Assembly (NCBI GenBank): GCA_023254115.1 | Contig: JALQYK010000002.1 | Coordinates: 1 to 40,184, forward strand | Length of the DNA stretch: 40,184 nucleotides | Direction: 5' to 3' | Origin: Polynucleobacter sp. | Lineage (GTDB): Bacteria; Pseudomonadota; Gammaproteobacteria; Burkholderiales; Burkholderiaceae | In this document: piece by piece, positions 28,893 to 39,831 of the stretch | How positions within the stretch are numbered: the first letter of the stretch is position 1 | How the letters are laid out: each line of letters begins with the position of its first letter | Position numbers and translations under genes: made by a program | The notes under the pieces: model-generated | The model's database searches: none | What the model was told of the DNA's origin: nothing | The model's input: the letters and a program-made list of their open reading frames with translations, nothing else

Positions 28893-29528
28893 ATGACCAA
28901 GTTAGCTGATCTAAGAAAATCCTACATGAAAGGCAGCCTCTCTGAAGAGGATGTTCAAGCGAACCCAATTGACCAATTTAATATTTGGTTTGATCAAGCT
29001 CGTCATGCAGAATTACCTGAGCCCAATGCCATGACAGTCGCATCAGTGGATGCTAATGGCAAACCAAGCGCTCGTGTTGTACTCATCAAAGAAGTCACTC
29101 AAGCTGGTTTTGTTTTCTTTACCAATTATGAAAGCCGTAAAGGTCAGGCTTTAATAGCCAATCCACATGCAGCACTTTTATTCTTTTGGCCAGAACTAGA
29201 AAGGCAAGTTCGAGTAGAAGGTTCTGTTGAAAAACTATCAGATCAAGAAAGTGATGATTATTTTCACTCACGCCCACTAGACTCACGCATTGGAGCATGG
29301 GCCTCACCACAGAGTCGAGTTATCAAAGGTCGCACTGAATTGGTTACAAAAGCAGCTGAATACGCCCTTAAGTTTGCTCTAAATCCCCCAAGACCTCCTC
29401 ACTGGGGCGGTTTTAGAGTCAAGCCAGAAGCATTAGAGTTCTGGCAAGGTCGCCCTTCACGTTTACATGATCGTATTCAGTACATCAAAGAAAATGATGA
29501 CTGGAAAATTCAGCGCTTAGCCCCTTAA
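28893..29528 (+). CDS. pdxH: Pyridoxamine 5'-phosphate oxidase
   Basis: [22 protein letters not shown]...[10 protein letters not shown]...[14 protein letters not shown]...ASPQSRVI...[13 protein letters not shown]. Confidence 0.96.
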   Translation: MTKLADLRKSYMKGSLSEEDVQANPIDQFNIWFDQARHAELPEPNAMTVASVDANGKPSARVVLIKEVTQAGFVFFTNYESRKGQALIANPHAALLFFWPELERQVRVEGSVEKLSDQESDDYFHSRPLDSRIGAWASPQSRVIKGRTELVTKAAEYALKFALNPPRPPHWGGFRVKPEALEFWQGRPSRLHDRIQYIKENDDWKIQRLAP

Positions 29529-29538
29529 AAGGTTTTTC

Positions 29539-30084
29539 TTATGAGTTCAGTAACTCAGAAAACTGCTTTCTGAATTTGCTGACTTTAGGGCTCACCACAA
29601 AAGCACAATATCCCTGATCAGGATGGTCATTGAAATAATTCTGGTGATATTCCTCCGCCTTGTAGTAAGTCGGCAAATCTGCCAACTCAGTCACAATCGG
29701 TTGATCAAAAATATTGTCTTTAGTTAGTTGCTGGATTACTTCTTGGGCAATCATGCGCTGCTGATGATCATGCGCATAGATGACTGATCGATACTGAGAC
29801 CCTATATCGTTTCCCTGACGATTAAGCGTAGTTGGATCATGGATAGCAAAAAATATATCCAATATTGTTCGGTAACTAATCACACCAGCATCAAACTCAA
29901 CCTGCACAACCTCAGCATGGCCTGTTTTACCGGTACAAACTGAGTCATAGTCAGGGTTTAAGGTTTGGCCTCCTGCATAGCCTGATTCAACATGAATCAC
30001 ACCACGCACCTGTTGATAAACAGCCTCAAGGCACCAAAAACAGCCACCACCTAAGGTCGCTTTTTGTAAATTAGATTCAGTCAT
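29539..30084 (-). CDS. msrA: Peptide-methionine (S)-S-oxide reductase
   Basis: GGCFWCLEAVYQQVRGV, GYAGG, TGHAEVVQVEFD, AEEYHQNYF. Confidence 0.96.
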   Translation of the reverse strand: MTESNLQKATLGGGCFWCLEAVYQQVRGVIHVESGYAGGQTLNPDYDSVCTGKTGHAEVVQVEFDAGVISYRTILDIFFAIHDPTTLNRQGNDIGSQYRSVIYAHDHQQRMIAQEVIQQLTKDNIFDQPIVTELADLPTYYKAEEYHQNYFNDHPDQGYCAFVVSPKVSKFRKQFSELLNS

Positions 30085-30094
30085 AAAAATAATG

Positions 30095-31396
30095 CTAATG
30101 CTTTCCAGGTTTTCCTGCAGACCAGACCCCTAAACCACCCTGCTCTAGCTCCAAATCTGGAATATGGTTAAACGCAATCCGCGGACCACCTCGTTCTAAA
30201 GCATGATGTGCTCCACCAAAGTACAAGGTGTTTTTCCCGTATCTCAAGTTAACAGCATCTAACACCTGATTCAGTTCATGACGATCATCGTCAAACATAC
30301 CTAAAGTAATTCCAGCGGCATCCCTTAACTCACTAAGAACTACTCCCACTGCCATTGGCTGCACATGTCCATCGCGAGGGTAATTGGCCCAAATAGTTTC
30401 TAGCGCCTTTAACAGAATAGTGGTGTCATTGGTGGCAGCCAAAGAACAACCCTCACCCCAACTGATATACGAATGCTCTGAGCGTTTAGAACCTCTAACA
30501 ATCAACTTCACCCTTACACCTAAATATTCTGCGGCAAACCCATAATCCCTTAAACGAGCTGCCGCTCTTTGCAATAAACGATGCGCCACAGAAAATGCTC
30601 CCGTATAGTCACGGTATTCAGGTGGCAAAACATGTGAATGTGAGACCGATGATTTTTCTGTGGCAGGATCAGGCACCCACTCACCTCTTAAACGGGCCCA
30701 CATCCTCTCACCCTCAATACCACCCCACGCCTTTCTGAGCTTTAACTTGCTAGCCATGCAAAGTTTTTCTACGGAATCAATACCATTAGCTATCAAACGC
30801 TCTTTCATGGCATGACCAATGCCATTGAGATCTCTCAAACTCAAACGAAAAAGGACATGTGGCAAATCCAGTTTTTCAATGACTACCAAGCCGTTGGGCT
30901 TTTGCATATTGCTAGCAGTTTTAGCCAAATAACGATTAGGCGCTATACCAATCGAACAACGCAAATAATCACCTACTTCAGAATATATTTTTTCTTTGAT
31001 CTGGATAGCCAATCTTTCTGCATTCGCTCGCAATCGATCACTGCCTTTTAACTCACACCACATCTCATCAATGGATCGCACCGCAGTCACTGGTAAGCAA
31101 GACTCAATCACTTCATGCAAACGATGATGCAAGCGAATATATTCTTCTGGTCTTGCTTCAATGAATTGAATACCCGGACATAAACGCTGGGCATCCCTGA
31201 CCCCCGTTCCAGTTTTGACTCCAAAACGCTTAGCCTCAACACTTGCTGCAATACAACAAGTACTGGGCGTCATGACCGCCACAATGCCAATCGGTTGACC
31301 ACGCAACTCCGGACGCATTTGCTGTTCAGCAGATGCGAAATAAGAATTAAAGTCCACGTACAAAGCACGTAGATTTGAATGGGCTACCTGACTCAT
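30095..31396 (-). CDS. Y-family (DinB/UmuC-like) translesion DNA polymerase
   Basis: ALYVDFNSYFASAEQQ, AVRSIDEMWCEL, CSIGIAPNRYLAKTASNMQKPNGL, DLNGIGHAMKERL. Confidence 0.93.
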   Translation of the reverse strand: MSQVAHSNLRALYVDFNSYFASAEQQMRPELRGQPIGIVAVMTPSTCCIAASVEAKRFGVKTGTGVRDAQRLCPGIQFIEARPEEYIRLHHRLHEVIESCLPVTAVRSIDEMWCELKGSDRLRANAERLAIQIKEKIYSEVGDYLRCSIGIAPNRYLAKTASNMQKPNGLVVIEKLDLPHVLFRLSLRDLNGIGHAMKERLIANGIDSVEKLCMASKLKLRKAWGGIEGERMWARLRGEWVPDPATEKSSVSHSHVLPPEYRDYTGAFSVAHRLLQRAAARLRDYGFAAEYLGVRVKLIVRGSKRSEHSYISWGEGCSLAATNDTTILLKALETIWANYPRDGHVQPMAVGVVLSELRDAAGITLGMFDDDRHELNQVLDAVNLRYGKNTLYFGGAHHALERGGPRIAFNHIPDLELEQGGLGVWSAGKPGKH

Positions 31397-31397
31397 A

Positions 31398-31417
31398 TAC
31401 TGTATAAATATACAGTA
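31398..31417. promoter_or_regulatory. LexA (SOS) box
   Basis: TACTGTATAAATATACAGTA: CTGT-N8-ACAG, near-identical to the E. coli-type consensus; adjacent to the polymerase start codon. Confidence 0.9.
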
Positions 31418-31476
31418 TTTTTAGCGGTCTTTTAAATTTAAGAAAAATGCCAATCACCTTAGGTGACTGGCTGTAT

Positions 31477-32691
31477 TTAGATGCTGGCGTAGATTTGTGC
31501 AGCCAGCTTGTACTGCTCTGCCGCCTCTGCTGGCTCTTGCAAGGCTTCGTGTAACTTCGCCAAAGTCATATGAGCCTCTGCCTTCATGCCTGGTTTAGCT
31601 TTGGAGTCGCGCACCACACCTTGCAAACTGGACTTGGATTTACCCCATAACTTTTGCGCCAAACATAACTTGCCCAAAGCCAAAGATAAAGCAGGCTCAC
31701 TGGGATACTTAGTCATCCAGGTTTCTAGTTTTTGCGCCAAAACTAAAGTTGTTGAACCTGCTGGCAAACATTCTGGATAAACACCTAATAAAACTTCATC
31801 CCATTGATCATCCAAAGATTCTTCAATCAACTCTCTAGCCAAATCTTGTTGACCTGTTGCCAACAAACCTTTGGCCATCACCAAAGCAACCCTAGATGCT
31901 TTGCGATCTGATTTAGGCAAGTTTTTCCAAATACGTAATAAAGCTTCATGGTCAGAAGATTTTTGCTGAACCAACTTAGCCACAGCTTCTTGTACTGTTT
32001 TTTGCGCTACAACCGGATGAATCGCTTCACGCTTACTCAAGCTGTGCGTTAAACGTAAAACTTCTTCCCAACGTTTTAATTGCTGATTGGCTCGTAAAGC
32101 AATACGCTGCACAAAGAGTTGGCGCGATCCACCTTTTTGCAATTGATCAATTGTTGCTAAAGCACCATCCGCATCATTTGAATCCATTTGCATATCAGCC
32201 ATTGCCACTAAACGAGCCTGCTGTTTATCAGCTGATTTAATTTTTGCCAACCACTCGTCTCTAACTGCGAATTTGTTCAAACGATGCGCAGATCTTGCAG
32301 CCAGAAGTGCGGCTGTTTCAGCCATCGCAGAATTAGCACTGGCGGCTTCTGCTGCTTTTAAGGCTTTTGAAAAACGTCCAGCAAAAATGTCTTCAATCGC
32401 TTCAGATAAATGCGCGACCGCACGAGCCTCACGTTGCTTACGACGATAGGCTGCAGCTTGCTTGGGTAAATCCAAAATCGCTGCAAAAGTTCGCCAAGCA
32501 ATCAAACCCGCCACAAAAATACCTAAAACAGCCGCAATAAAGAAATTAAGACTTGTATCTACTCGATACGGTGGAAAATAAATCGTGATGTGCCCACCAT
32601 TGCTACTCGCAAATAGCGCCACAACAACCGCTAAGGCAAATAAGAAGGCTAACCAAAGTGCGCTACGCATTTTATGGGCCCTTCTTAGCAA
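31477..32691 (-). CDS. hemY: HemY-like porphyrin-locus TPR membrane protein
   Basis: N-terminal TM segments and TPR-like repeats; position hemC-hemD-hemX-hemY. Confidence 0.85.
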   Translation of the reverse strand: MLRRAHKMRSALWLAFLFALAVVVALFASSNGGHITIYFPPYRVDTSLNFFIAAVLGIFVAGLIAWRTFAAILDLPKQAAAYRRKQREARAVAHLSEAIEDIFAGRFSKALKAAEAASANSAMAETAALLAARSAHRLNKFAVRDEWLAKIKSADKQQARLVAMADMQMDSNDADGALATIDQLQKGGSRQLFVQRIALRANQQLKRWEEVLRLTHSLSKREAIHPVVAQKTVQEAVAKLVQQKSSDHEALLRIWKNLPKSDRKASRVALVMAKGLLATGQQDLARELIEESLDDQWDEVLLGVYPECLPAGSTTLVLAQKLETWMTKYPSEPALSLALGKLCLAQKLWGKSKSSLQGVVRDSKAKPGMKAEAHMTLAKLHEALQEPAEAAEQYKLAAQIYASI

Positions 32692-33379
32692 CTACTGGCT
32701 TAGAGATATCAGCTTGTATATCAACTAACATTTTTTGCACATTGATAACTGCTGTAGATTGAGCCTGAAAATGCTTGGTCAATAACTGTTGTGCTTGCGT
32801 TAAATCTTCTTTTGCCACTTGAGGCATATTAGATAACCACGCCATGCGAGCACTCAAGATGCTCAGACGTAATTGTTGGCGAACCAAGTCTTGAGCAGCT
32901 GGCGTTAAAGCAATGTCTTTAATATCACCCACCACTTGTACACGTACCAATTGATCGCCCATGCGCTGAATGGCTGAAAATACTTTGTCTGTTAGATTTG
33001 GGGCTTTTGGAGAAGCACTAGGAGTTACCGCTTGAGCTACAGGTAGCGCTGTCATAGGTAACTGATTGACTTGGTTTAACACCGCTGTCATTTTTGCCGC
33101 TACTGGGGCAATCACTTTCTCAGCCTCAAGATTCCCCTTCAGCACGGCCTCTAAATCTGCTTCATGTGCCATCACACTGGCCAATTTAGCTTCTAACTCA
33201 GCAACACGGCCATCTAATTGAGCCGGGCGATGGTACAAACGAATACCGCCTTCAAAGCCTAACCAAAGAATACAAACGGCAATGGCAATCCACAACGCTT
33301 TCCATAAACCCTGACTAAGAGCATCAGATTTAGCTTTTTTAGAATTACTTACTGGCGCATTGTTTAATTCAGCGGTCAT
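32672..33379 (-). CDS. hemX: HemX-like membrane protein
   Basis: Single TM segment plus coiled-coil region, between hemD and hemY. Confidence 0.82.
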   Translation of the reverse strand: MTAELNNAPVSNSKKAKSDALSQGLWKALWIAIAVCILWLGFEGGIRLYHRPAQLDGRVAELEAKLASVMAHEADLEAVLKGNLEAEKVIAPVAAKMTAVLNQVNQLPMTALPVAQAVTPSASPKAPNLTDKVFSAIQRMGDQLVRVQVVGDIKDIALTPAAQDLVRQQLRLSILSARMAWLSNMPQVAKEDLTQAQQLLTKHFQAQSTAVINVQKMLVDIQADISKPVVAKKGP

Positions 33380-33394
33380 TTAAGCCTCTTTTAA

Positions 33395-34189
33395 TCACTT
33401 CAATTGTTGAACCCAACGTTGAGCAGCTAAGACAAGTTGATTATCTCCGGCATTACAGCATTCTACTTTCTTAAAACCTAATTCTTGAGCAGTTTGCGCA
33501 ATACGAGGATGAGAACAAATCATAGTGGCTAAATTTAACCATTCCTGCCCCCATGGCTGCATTTCTTTGAGCACATCAGTCATGTGTCGCACACCTTCAG
33601 AAGATGTCATTAAACAAGCCGTTTCTTCTGGTGACACAGTTTTTAATGTCTGCCAAACCGGAGCGTCTTTTGATAAGGGCACCCTTCGATAAGTTTCCAA
33701 ATGATGAATCTGAGCACCGTCACGCAAAAATTGCTCACTCAACCATGCACGACCACCTGCGCCTTTTAAAAAAAGAATGTGCTGATTAGCCCAATCAACT
33801 GATGCCTTTTTAAGCTCAGCCCAAAGACCTTCAGAATCCCAGTTTTCTGGCTCTTTGGGGTAATAAATTTGATAGCCATTTTCTACAGTGATACCGCGAC
33901 GCTCCAAAGCTTCAACACTGCCACCACCTACCACAGCAATAGGGACTGTTGTTGGCCAATCAGCTTTTAACAAACGCATCGTGCATTCAATCGCATTCGG
34001 ACTTACAAATACTGCCAAATGAATATTAGGCAGTAAGTCCTGCAAACGCTTAGCGTCTTGGGAGCTTTCATTTGGAACAATCGATAACAACGGTAACTGA
34101 ATTTGTTTTAACTCAGGCAATTGCTGACTAAGCAACTCTCCCAATCGCATCGATTGCCCTAGAGGGCGAGTTAAAACGATATGTGCCAT
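33395..34189 (-). CDS. hemD: Uroporphyrinogen-III synthase
   Basis: MAHIVLTRPLGQSMRLGELL... AVFVSPNAIE...; position after hemC. Confidence 0.9.
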   Translation of the reverse strand: MAHIVLTRPLGQSMRLGELLSQQLPELKQIQLPLLSIVPNESSQDAKRLQDLLPNIHLAVFVSPNAIECTMRLLKADWPTTVPIAVVGGGSVEALERRGITVENGYQIYYPKEPENWDSEGLWAELKKASVDWANQHILFLKGAGGRAWLSEQFLRDGAQIHHLETYRRVPLSKDAPVWQTLKTVSPEETACLMTSSEGVRHMTDVLKEMQPWGQEWLNLATMICSHPRIAQTAQELGFKKVECCNAGDNQLVLAAQRWVQQLK

Positions 34190-34207
34190 CTATATGTTCT
34201 CTATTTG

Positions 34208-35158
34208 CTACCTTGGGGGTAAGAGTGCCTGGGCACCTTGTACGATTAAATCATCAGCCACTTGCAATCCCATTGCATCAGCCTCTTGCACACTAGCCAA
34301 CGATAGTTTTTTCTCAGAACGGCAAATTGTTTGACCATCCGTACTTGCCACAAATGCTCTTAAATACAAATTGCTCGCATCTTCCCAAGTTGCATAAGCA
34401 GCCAAAGGCACATCGCAAGAACCACCCAAGGCTCTAGAAACAGCTCTTTCAGCACTAACTGCCATAGCCGATGGGGCATGATTAAGCGGTGCTAAACAGG
34501 CCTGGATCTCAGGTCTACCAGCACGAATCTCAATACCCAAAGCACCTTGCCCAGCAGCTGGCAAGCTATCTTCTGCTGCCAAAAGGCTACGAATACGGCT
34601 AGCCATGCCTAAACGCTTCAGACCAGCCGCAGCCAAAATAATTGCGGCGTATTCACCTTTATCCAATTTCCCCAAACGAGTGTCTAAATTGCCTCGTAAA
34701 GGCTGAATATTGAGATGAGGGTATCGTGACCTTAAAGAGGCCTCGCGACGCAAACTAGCGGTTCCTACAACCGCCCCTGCAGGTAAATCAGCCAAAGAGC
34801 CATAGTCGTTTGAAACAAAGGCATCTCTTGCATCTTCTCGCTCCATAATGCAAGCCAGCTCAAACCCCTCCGGCAACTGCATTGGCACGTCTTTTAAAGA
34901 GTGAACTGCCAAATCGGCGCGCCCCTCTTCTAGGGCTACCTCGAGCTCCTTCACAAAAAGCCCCTTACCGCCCACTTTAGACAGGGTACGGTCCAAAATC
35001 TGGTCACCCCGGGTAGTCATCCCCAGAATACTGACGTCGCACTCTGGATAGAGCTTTTTTAAGCAATCACGGACATATTCAGCCTGCCACATGGCCAAAC
35101 GACTCTCACGGGAGGCAATAACTAGTTTTTTAGGATAAGAAATTTGTGTCATAAGCAT
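34208..35158 (-). CDS. hemC: Porphobilinogen deaminase (hydroxymethylbilane synthase)
   Basis: [74 protein letters not shown]. Confidence 0.96.
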   Translation of the reverse strand: MLMTQISYPKKLVIASRESRLAMWQAEYVRDCLKKLYPECDVSILGMTTRGDQILDRTLSKVGGKGLFVKELEVALEEGRADLAVHSLKDVPMQLPEGFELACIMEREDARDAFVSNDYGSLADLPAGAVVGTASLRREASLRSRYPHLNIQPLRGNLDTRLGKLDKGEYAAIILAAAGLKRLGMASRIRSLLAAEDSLPAAGQGALGIEIRAGRPEIQACLAPLNHAPSAMAVSAERAVSRALGGSCDVPLAAYATWEDASNLYLRAFVASTDGQTICRSEKKLSLASVQEADAMGLQVADDLIVQGAQALLPPR

Positions 35159-35193
35159 AAGAATAAAGCCTTTGAGGCAATATACTTGTGTTT

Positions 35194-36624
35194 ATGGCAG
35201 ATTTAGACAAAAACAAGAATTCTTTAGACAACAAAGACCAAGCATGGTCGGCTCGTTTTGCCGAGCCTGTAGCGGAACTCGTACAACGATATACCGCTTC
35301 TGTTGATTTTGATAAACGCATGGCTTTGGTAGATATCCAAGGCTCTTTGGCTCATGCCGAGATGTTAGCTGCACAAAAAATTATCAGTGCAGATGACTTA
35401 GCCCAGATCCAAAAAGGCATGGCTCAGATACGCTCTGAAATTGAAGCAGGTTCTTTTGTATGGGAACTCGCCCTTGAAGACGTACACCTGAATATCGAAG
35501 CGCGCCTCACTAAATTAGTTGGCGATGCAGGTAAACGTCTACACACTGGTCGCTCACGCAATGACCAAGTCGCCACAGATATCCGCTTGTGGTTACGCGG
35601 TGCAATTGATGAAATCCAAACAGAATTAACGTCGCTACGCACTGGCTTATTAGGTTTAGCAGAAAAGCATGCCGAAACAATCATGCCCGGCTTTACTCAT
35701 TTGCAAGTAGCCCAACCCATTACCTTTGGCCATCACGTGATGGCCTACGCTGAAATGTTTGCGCGTGATGCTGAGCGTTTAGCTGATTGCCGCAAACGTG
35801 TGAATCGTTTACCCCTAGGTGCCGCTGCTCTTGCGGGAACTAGCTATCCGATTGATCGCGAACGCGTTGCTAAGACTCTTGGGTTTGAAGGTGTTTGCCA
35901 AAACTCATTAGACGCAGTCTCTGATCGCGACTTTGCTATTGAGTTCTGCGCCACAGCCTCATTAGTGATGACGCATATCTCACGTTTATCAGAAGAATTG
36001 ATTCTTTGGATGAGCCCACGCGTTGGCTTTATTGATTTACCAGATCGCTTCTGCACTGGTAGCTCCATCATGCCGCAAAAGAAAAACCCAGATGTTCCAG
36101 AATTGGCACGTGGCAAAACAGGTCGCGTGAATGGCAATTTGATTTCTTTATTAACTTTGATGAAAGGCCAACCATTGGCTTACAACAAAGATAACCAAGA
36201 AGATAAAGAGCCTTTATTTGATTCCGCAGATACGCTACGCGACACGTTGCGCATTTTTGCTGATATGGTGCCTCACATCCAAGTAAAAGCAGATGTGATG
36301 CGCGCAGCCGCACTTCAAGGTTTTGCTACAGCCACTGATCTTGCTGATTACTTGGTAAAAAAAGGTTTACCTTTCCGTGACGCTCATGAAGCTGTTGCGC
36401 ACGCTGTTAAAGCATGCTCTAACAAAGGTTGCGATTTGGCAGATCTATCGCTAGCAGATTTGCAAGCAGCTTGCGACCTTGGCGATAAAGCCAAATTAAT
36501 TGGCGATGATGTTTTTAGCTTCCTAACACTCGAAGGTTCTGTGAATAGTCGTAACCACACAGGTGGCACCGCTCCTGAACAAGTGAAGAAAGCAATTGCC
36601 ACTTACCGCAAGAATCTTAAGTAA
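35194..36624 (+). CDS. argH: Argininosuccinate lyase
   Basis: [46 protein letters not shown] opens at GTG 35188, ATG at 35194. Confidence 0.96.
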   Translation: MADLDKNKNSLDNKDQAWSARFAEPVAELVQRYTASVDFDKRMALVDIQGSLAHAEMLAAQKIISADDLAQIQKGMAQIRSEIEAGSFVWELALEDVHLNIEARLTKLVGDAGKRLHTGRSRNDQVATDIRLWLRGAIDEIQTELTSLRTGLLGLAEKHAETIMPGFTHLQVAQPITFGHHVMAYAEMFARDAERLADCRKRVNRLPLGAAALAGTSYPIDRERVAKTLGFEGVCQNSLDAVSDRDFAIEFCATASLVMTHISRLSEELILWMSPRVGFIDLPDRFCTGSSIMPQKKNPDVPELARGKTGRVNGNLISLLTLMKGQPLAYNKDNQEDKEPLFDSADTLRDTLRIFADMVPHIQVKADVMRAAALQGFATATDLADYLVKKGLPFRDAHEAVAHAVKACSNKGCDLADLSLADLQAACDLGDKAKLIGDDVFSFLTLEGSVNSRNHTGGTAPEQVKKAIATYRKNLK

Positions 36625-36684
36625 GCTCACGAAGGCGTAGTCAACGAAAGAGTAGTCAATTATTTTTTAGTTAATTGACCAATG

Positions 36685-36715
36685 AAAAAAGGCTCATTTG
36701 AAATGAGCCTTTTTT
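36685..36715. terminator. Bidirectional intrinsic terminator
   Basis: AAAAAAGGCTCATTT-G-AAATGAGCCTTTTTT between convergent argH and decarboxylase gene. Confidence 0.88.
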
Positions 36716-36740
36716 GTTTTTATTGTCGGATTAAAAACTA

Positions 36741-38990
36741 TTAGTCTTTAACGCAGTCCACGTAGTACTCTTTGCGACCATTGAGATCTCCCTTGACCAA
36801 ACCATGTACATCGGTTTCAAAGCCAGGGAACTGCTCATTGAAGTCACGTGTGAAGCGCAAGTAATCAACAATGCGCTTGTTAAAGCGCTCACCCGGAATC
36901 AACAAAGGGATACCTGGCGGGTATGGCGTTACCAACATAGCTGTCACACGACCTTCTAGTTCATCAATTTGTACGCGTTCAATGTCGCGATGCGCCATCT
37001 TTGCCCAAGCATCCGATGGCTTCATTGCTGGCACCATGTCAGACAAGTACATTTCTGTCGTCATGCGAGCCACATCGTACTTTTTGTAAACCTGATGAAT
37101 CTGTTGACACAAATCTTTTAGACCAATGCGTTCATAGCGTGGATGTTTGGTCACAAACTCAGGAAGAACACGCCACAAAGGTTGGTTCTTGTCGTAATCA
37201 TCTTTGAACTGTTGCAAAGTCGTCACCAAGGTATTCCAACGACCTTTGGTAATACCTATCGTGAACATGATGAAGAATGAATACAAGCCAGTCTTCTCAA
37301 CAATCACGCCATGCTCAGCCAAGTACTTAGTCACAATACTGGCAGGGATACCTGTATCAGCAAAATTACCGTCCATCTCTAAACCTGGAGTAATGACTGT
37401 CGCTTTAATTGGGTCCAACATATTGAAGCCATTAGCCAACTTACCAAAGTCGTGCCAACGCTCATCCGCTTGCAATACCCAATCTTCTCTTTCGCCAATG
37501 CCCTCTTCAGCAAGATACTCTGGGCCCCAAACCTTGAACCACCAATCAGCACCCCACTCTTCATCGACCTTACGCATGGCGCGACGGAAGTCTAAAGACT
37601 CAGCAATTGACTCATGCACCAACGCCGTACCACCAGGAGGCTCCATCATGGCTGCTGCTACGTCACAAGACGCAATAATCGCGTACTGTGGACTAGTTGA
37701 TGTGTGCATCAAATAAGATTCATTAAAGCAATCGTTATCCAATTTATTGGACTCAGAGTCTTGCACCAAGATCTGAGATGCTTGTGATAAACCAGCCAAT
37801 AATTTATGTGTTGATTGAGTTGAGAACACCATGCTCTCTTTAGAGCGTGGACGATCTTTACCAATCGCATGCATATTTTTATAGAAGTCATGGAATGTTG
37901 CGTGTGGCAACCAAGCTTCATCGAAGTGCAAAGTGTCCACCTTGCCATCCAACATTTCTTTGATCATTTCCACGTTGTACAAAACACCGTCATAAGTACT
38001 TTGCGTGATTGTTAAAACACGTGGCTTGGCATTTTTATCAGTAATGAATGGATTGCTCTGAATTTTCTTCTGAATTGTTTTCCAGTCAAACTCTTCTTTA
38101 GGAATTGGACCAATAATGCCGTAGTGATTACGTGTTGGCATCAAGAACACAGGAATCGCTCCTGTCATCATGATGGCATGCAAAATTGACTTATGGCAGT
38201 TACGGTCCACCAAAACGATGTCACCAGGAGCTACTGTTGAGTGCCACACAATTTTGTTCGATGTCGACGTGCCGTTTGTGACAAAGAATAAGTGATCGGC
38301 ATTAAAAATACGCGCCGCATTGCGCTCACTGGCCGCTACCGGGCCTGTATGATCCAACAACTGGCCCAACTCATCCACAGCATTACAGACGTCAGCACGT
38401 AACATGTTCTCACCAAAGAACTGGTGGAACATTTGACCTACCGGGCTCTTCAAGAAAGCCACACCACCAGAGTGGCCTGGGCAGTGCCATGAGTAAGAAC
38501 CGTCAGATGCGTAATGCGTCAAAGCTTTAAAGAACGGTGGCGCCAATGAATCTAGATAAACCTTGGCTTCGCGAATGATGTGGCGCGCCACAAACTCTGG
38601 CGTATCTTCATTCATATGAATAAAGCCATGCAACTCACGCAAAACATCATTTGGAATGTGGCGAGATGTTCTAGTCTCACCATACAAGAAGATTGGAATC
38701 TCTTCATTACGTTTACGTACCTCTACCACGAATGCACGCAAACCTTCTAGGGCCACATCAATCTCTTCTGTCGAACCAGACCCGAATTCTTCATCGTCAA
38801 TTGAGAGGATGAAACAAGAGGCACGAGCAGCCTGTTGAGCGAATGAAGTTAGGTCACCATAACTGGTCAAACCAAGCACTTCCATACCCTCAGTTTCAAT
38901 GGCTTCAGCCAGGGCGCGCGCACCCGAACCTGAGATGTTCTCAGTGCGGAAATCCTCGTCAATAATGACTACTGGAAAGCGAAATTTCAT
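36741..38990 (-). CDS. Orn/Lys/Arg decarboxylase (PLP, fold III, with N-terminal receiver-like wing domain)
   Basis: 749 aa; SWHCPGHSGGVAF, FVTNGTSTSNKIV, HFDEAWLPHATFHDFY, FSTQSTHKLLAGLSQAS (PLP Lys). Confidence 0.93.
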   Translation of the reverse strand: MKFRFPVVIIDEDFRTENISGSGARALAEAIETEGMEVLGLTSYGDLTSFAQQAARASCFILSIDDEEFGSGSTEEIDVALEGLRAFVVEVRKRNEEIPIFLYGETRTSRHIPNDVLRELHGFIHMNEDTPEFVARHIIREAKVYLDSLAPPFFKALTHYASDGSYSWHCPGHSGGVAFLKSPVGQMFHQFFGENMLRADVCNAVDELGQLLDHTGPVAASERNAARIFNADHLFFVTNGTSTSNKIVWHSTVAPGDIVLVDRNCHKSILHAIMMTGAIPVFLMPTRNHYGIIGPIPKEEFDWKTIQKKIQSNPFITDKNAKPRVLTITQSTYDGVLYNVEMIKEMLDGKVDTLHFDEAWLPHATFHDFYKNMHAIGKDRPRSKESMVFSTQSTHKLLAGLSQASQILVQDSESNKLDNDCFNESYLMHTSTSPQYAIIASCDVAAAMMEPPGGTALVHESIAESLDFRRAMRKVDEEWGADWWFKVWGPEYLAEEGIGEREDWVLQADERWHDFGKLANGFNMLDPIKATVITPGLEMDGNFADTGIPASIVTKYLAEHGVIVEKTGLYSFFIMFTIGITKGRWNTLVTTLQQFKDDYDKNQPLWRVLPEFVTKHPRYERIGLKDLCQQIHQVYKKYDVARMTTEMYLSDMVPAMKPSDAWAKMAHRDIERVQIDELEGRVTAMLVTPYPPGIPLLIPGERFNKRIVDYLRFTRDFNEQFPGFETDVHGLVKGDLNGRKEYYVDCVKD

Positions 38991-39152
38991 GGTGACTCCC
39001 TACCTAGCTAACCCATGATTTTTTAGGGTCTTTTTCTTAAAAACGTGACTATATATATAAAAACAAGATTTCGCTGAATTTATTTCAAGAAATGTTGCGT
39101 TAAACGAACTAATTTAATCATTCAATAGGTCGCCCGGATGAAAATCCAGCAA

Positions 39153-39176
39153 AAAAGCACCTATTTAGGTGCTTTT
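39153..39176 (-). terminator. Intrinsic terminator downstream of dcd
   Basis: AAAAGCACCTA-TT-TAGGTGCTTTT; on the minus strand it is followed by a T-run. Confidence 0.8.
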
Positions 39177-39222
39177 GATACTTTAGGCACTAGATAAGGC
39201 CCCAGGCTATTTTGGCGATTTT

Positions 39223-39792
39223 TTAGGTCTTAGGTAGCGTTACGCCCACCTGCCCCTGGTATTTACCGCCACGATCCTTGTAAGAAGTCTCACAAATCTC
39301 GTCACTCTCAAAGAATAGAACCTGGGCACAACCTTCACCAGCGTAAATTTTTGCTGGCAATGGCGTGGTATTTGAGAACTCAAGAGTCACATAACCTTCC
39401 CACTCCGGCTCAAAAGGTGTGACGTTCACGATGATGCCGCAACGAGCATAGGTACTCTTACCTAAACACACCGTTAAAACGCTTCTTGGAATCTTGAAAT
39501 ACTCCACCGTTCTAGCTAAAGCAAACGAGTTAGGAGGAATGATGCAAACATCGCCCTTGAAATCAACGAAAGATTTATCGTCAAAGTTCTTTGGGTCAAC
39601 AATGGTGCTATTGATATTGGTAAAAATCTTGAACTCATCCGCACAACGGATGTCATAGCCATAACTTGATGTGCCATAACTAACAATTTTTTGACCATCA
39701 GTAGACTGGCGAACTTGGCCAGGCTCAAATGGAGAAATCATGTCGTGCTCTTCGCACATGCGGCGGATCCAGCGGTCAGATTTAATAGTCAT
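39223..39792 (-). CDS. dcd: dCTP deaminase
   Basis: [28 protein letters not shown]...[16 protein letters not shown]...[14 protein letters not shown]...[33 protein letters not shown]. Confidence 0.96.
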   Translation of the reverse strand: MTIKSDRWIRRMCEEHDMISPFEPGQVRQSTDGQKIVSYGTSSYGYDIRCADEFKIFTNINSTIVDPKNFDDKSFVDFKGDVCIIPPNSFALARTVEYFKIPRSVLTVCLGKSTYARCGIIVNVTPFEPEWEGYVTLEFSNTTPLPAKIYAGEGCAQVLFFESDEICETSYKDRGGKYQGQVGVTLPKT

Positions 39793-39831
39793 AAGTTGTA
39801 TTTTGACATATCTATTAAATGGGCACTATTT

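Noticed and set aside
28870-28968. N-terminal 33-aa extension of tcdA ORF
   Set aside because: Overlaps the divergent pdxH start and lacks similarity to the conserved TcdA N-terminus, which begins at M (28869).
37204-37716. 170-aa + strand ORF opposite the decarboxylase gene
   Set aside because: Fully antisense to a confident 749-aa CDS, with low-complexity Ser/Pro-rich composition typical of shadow ORFs.
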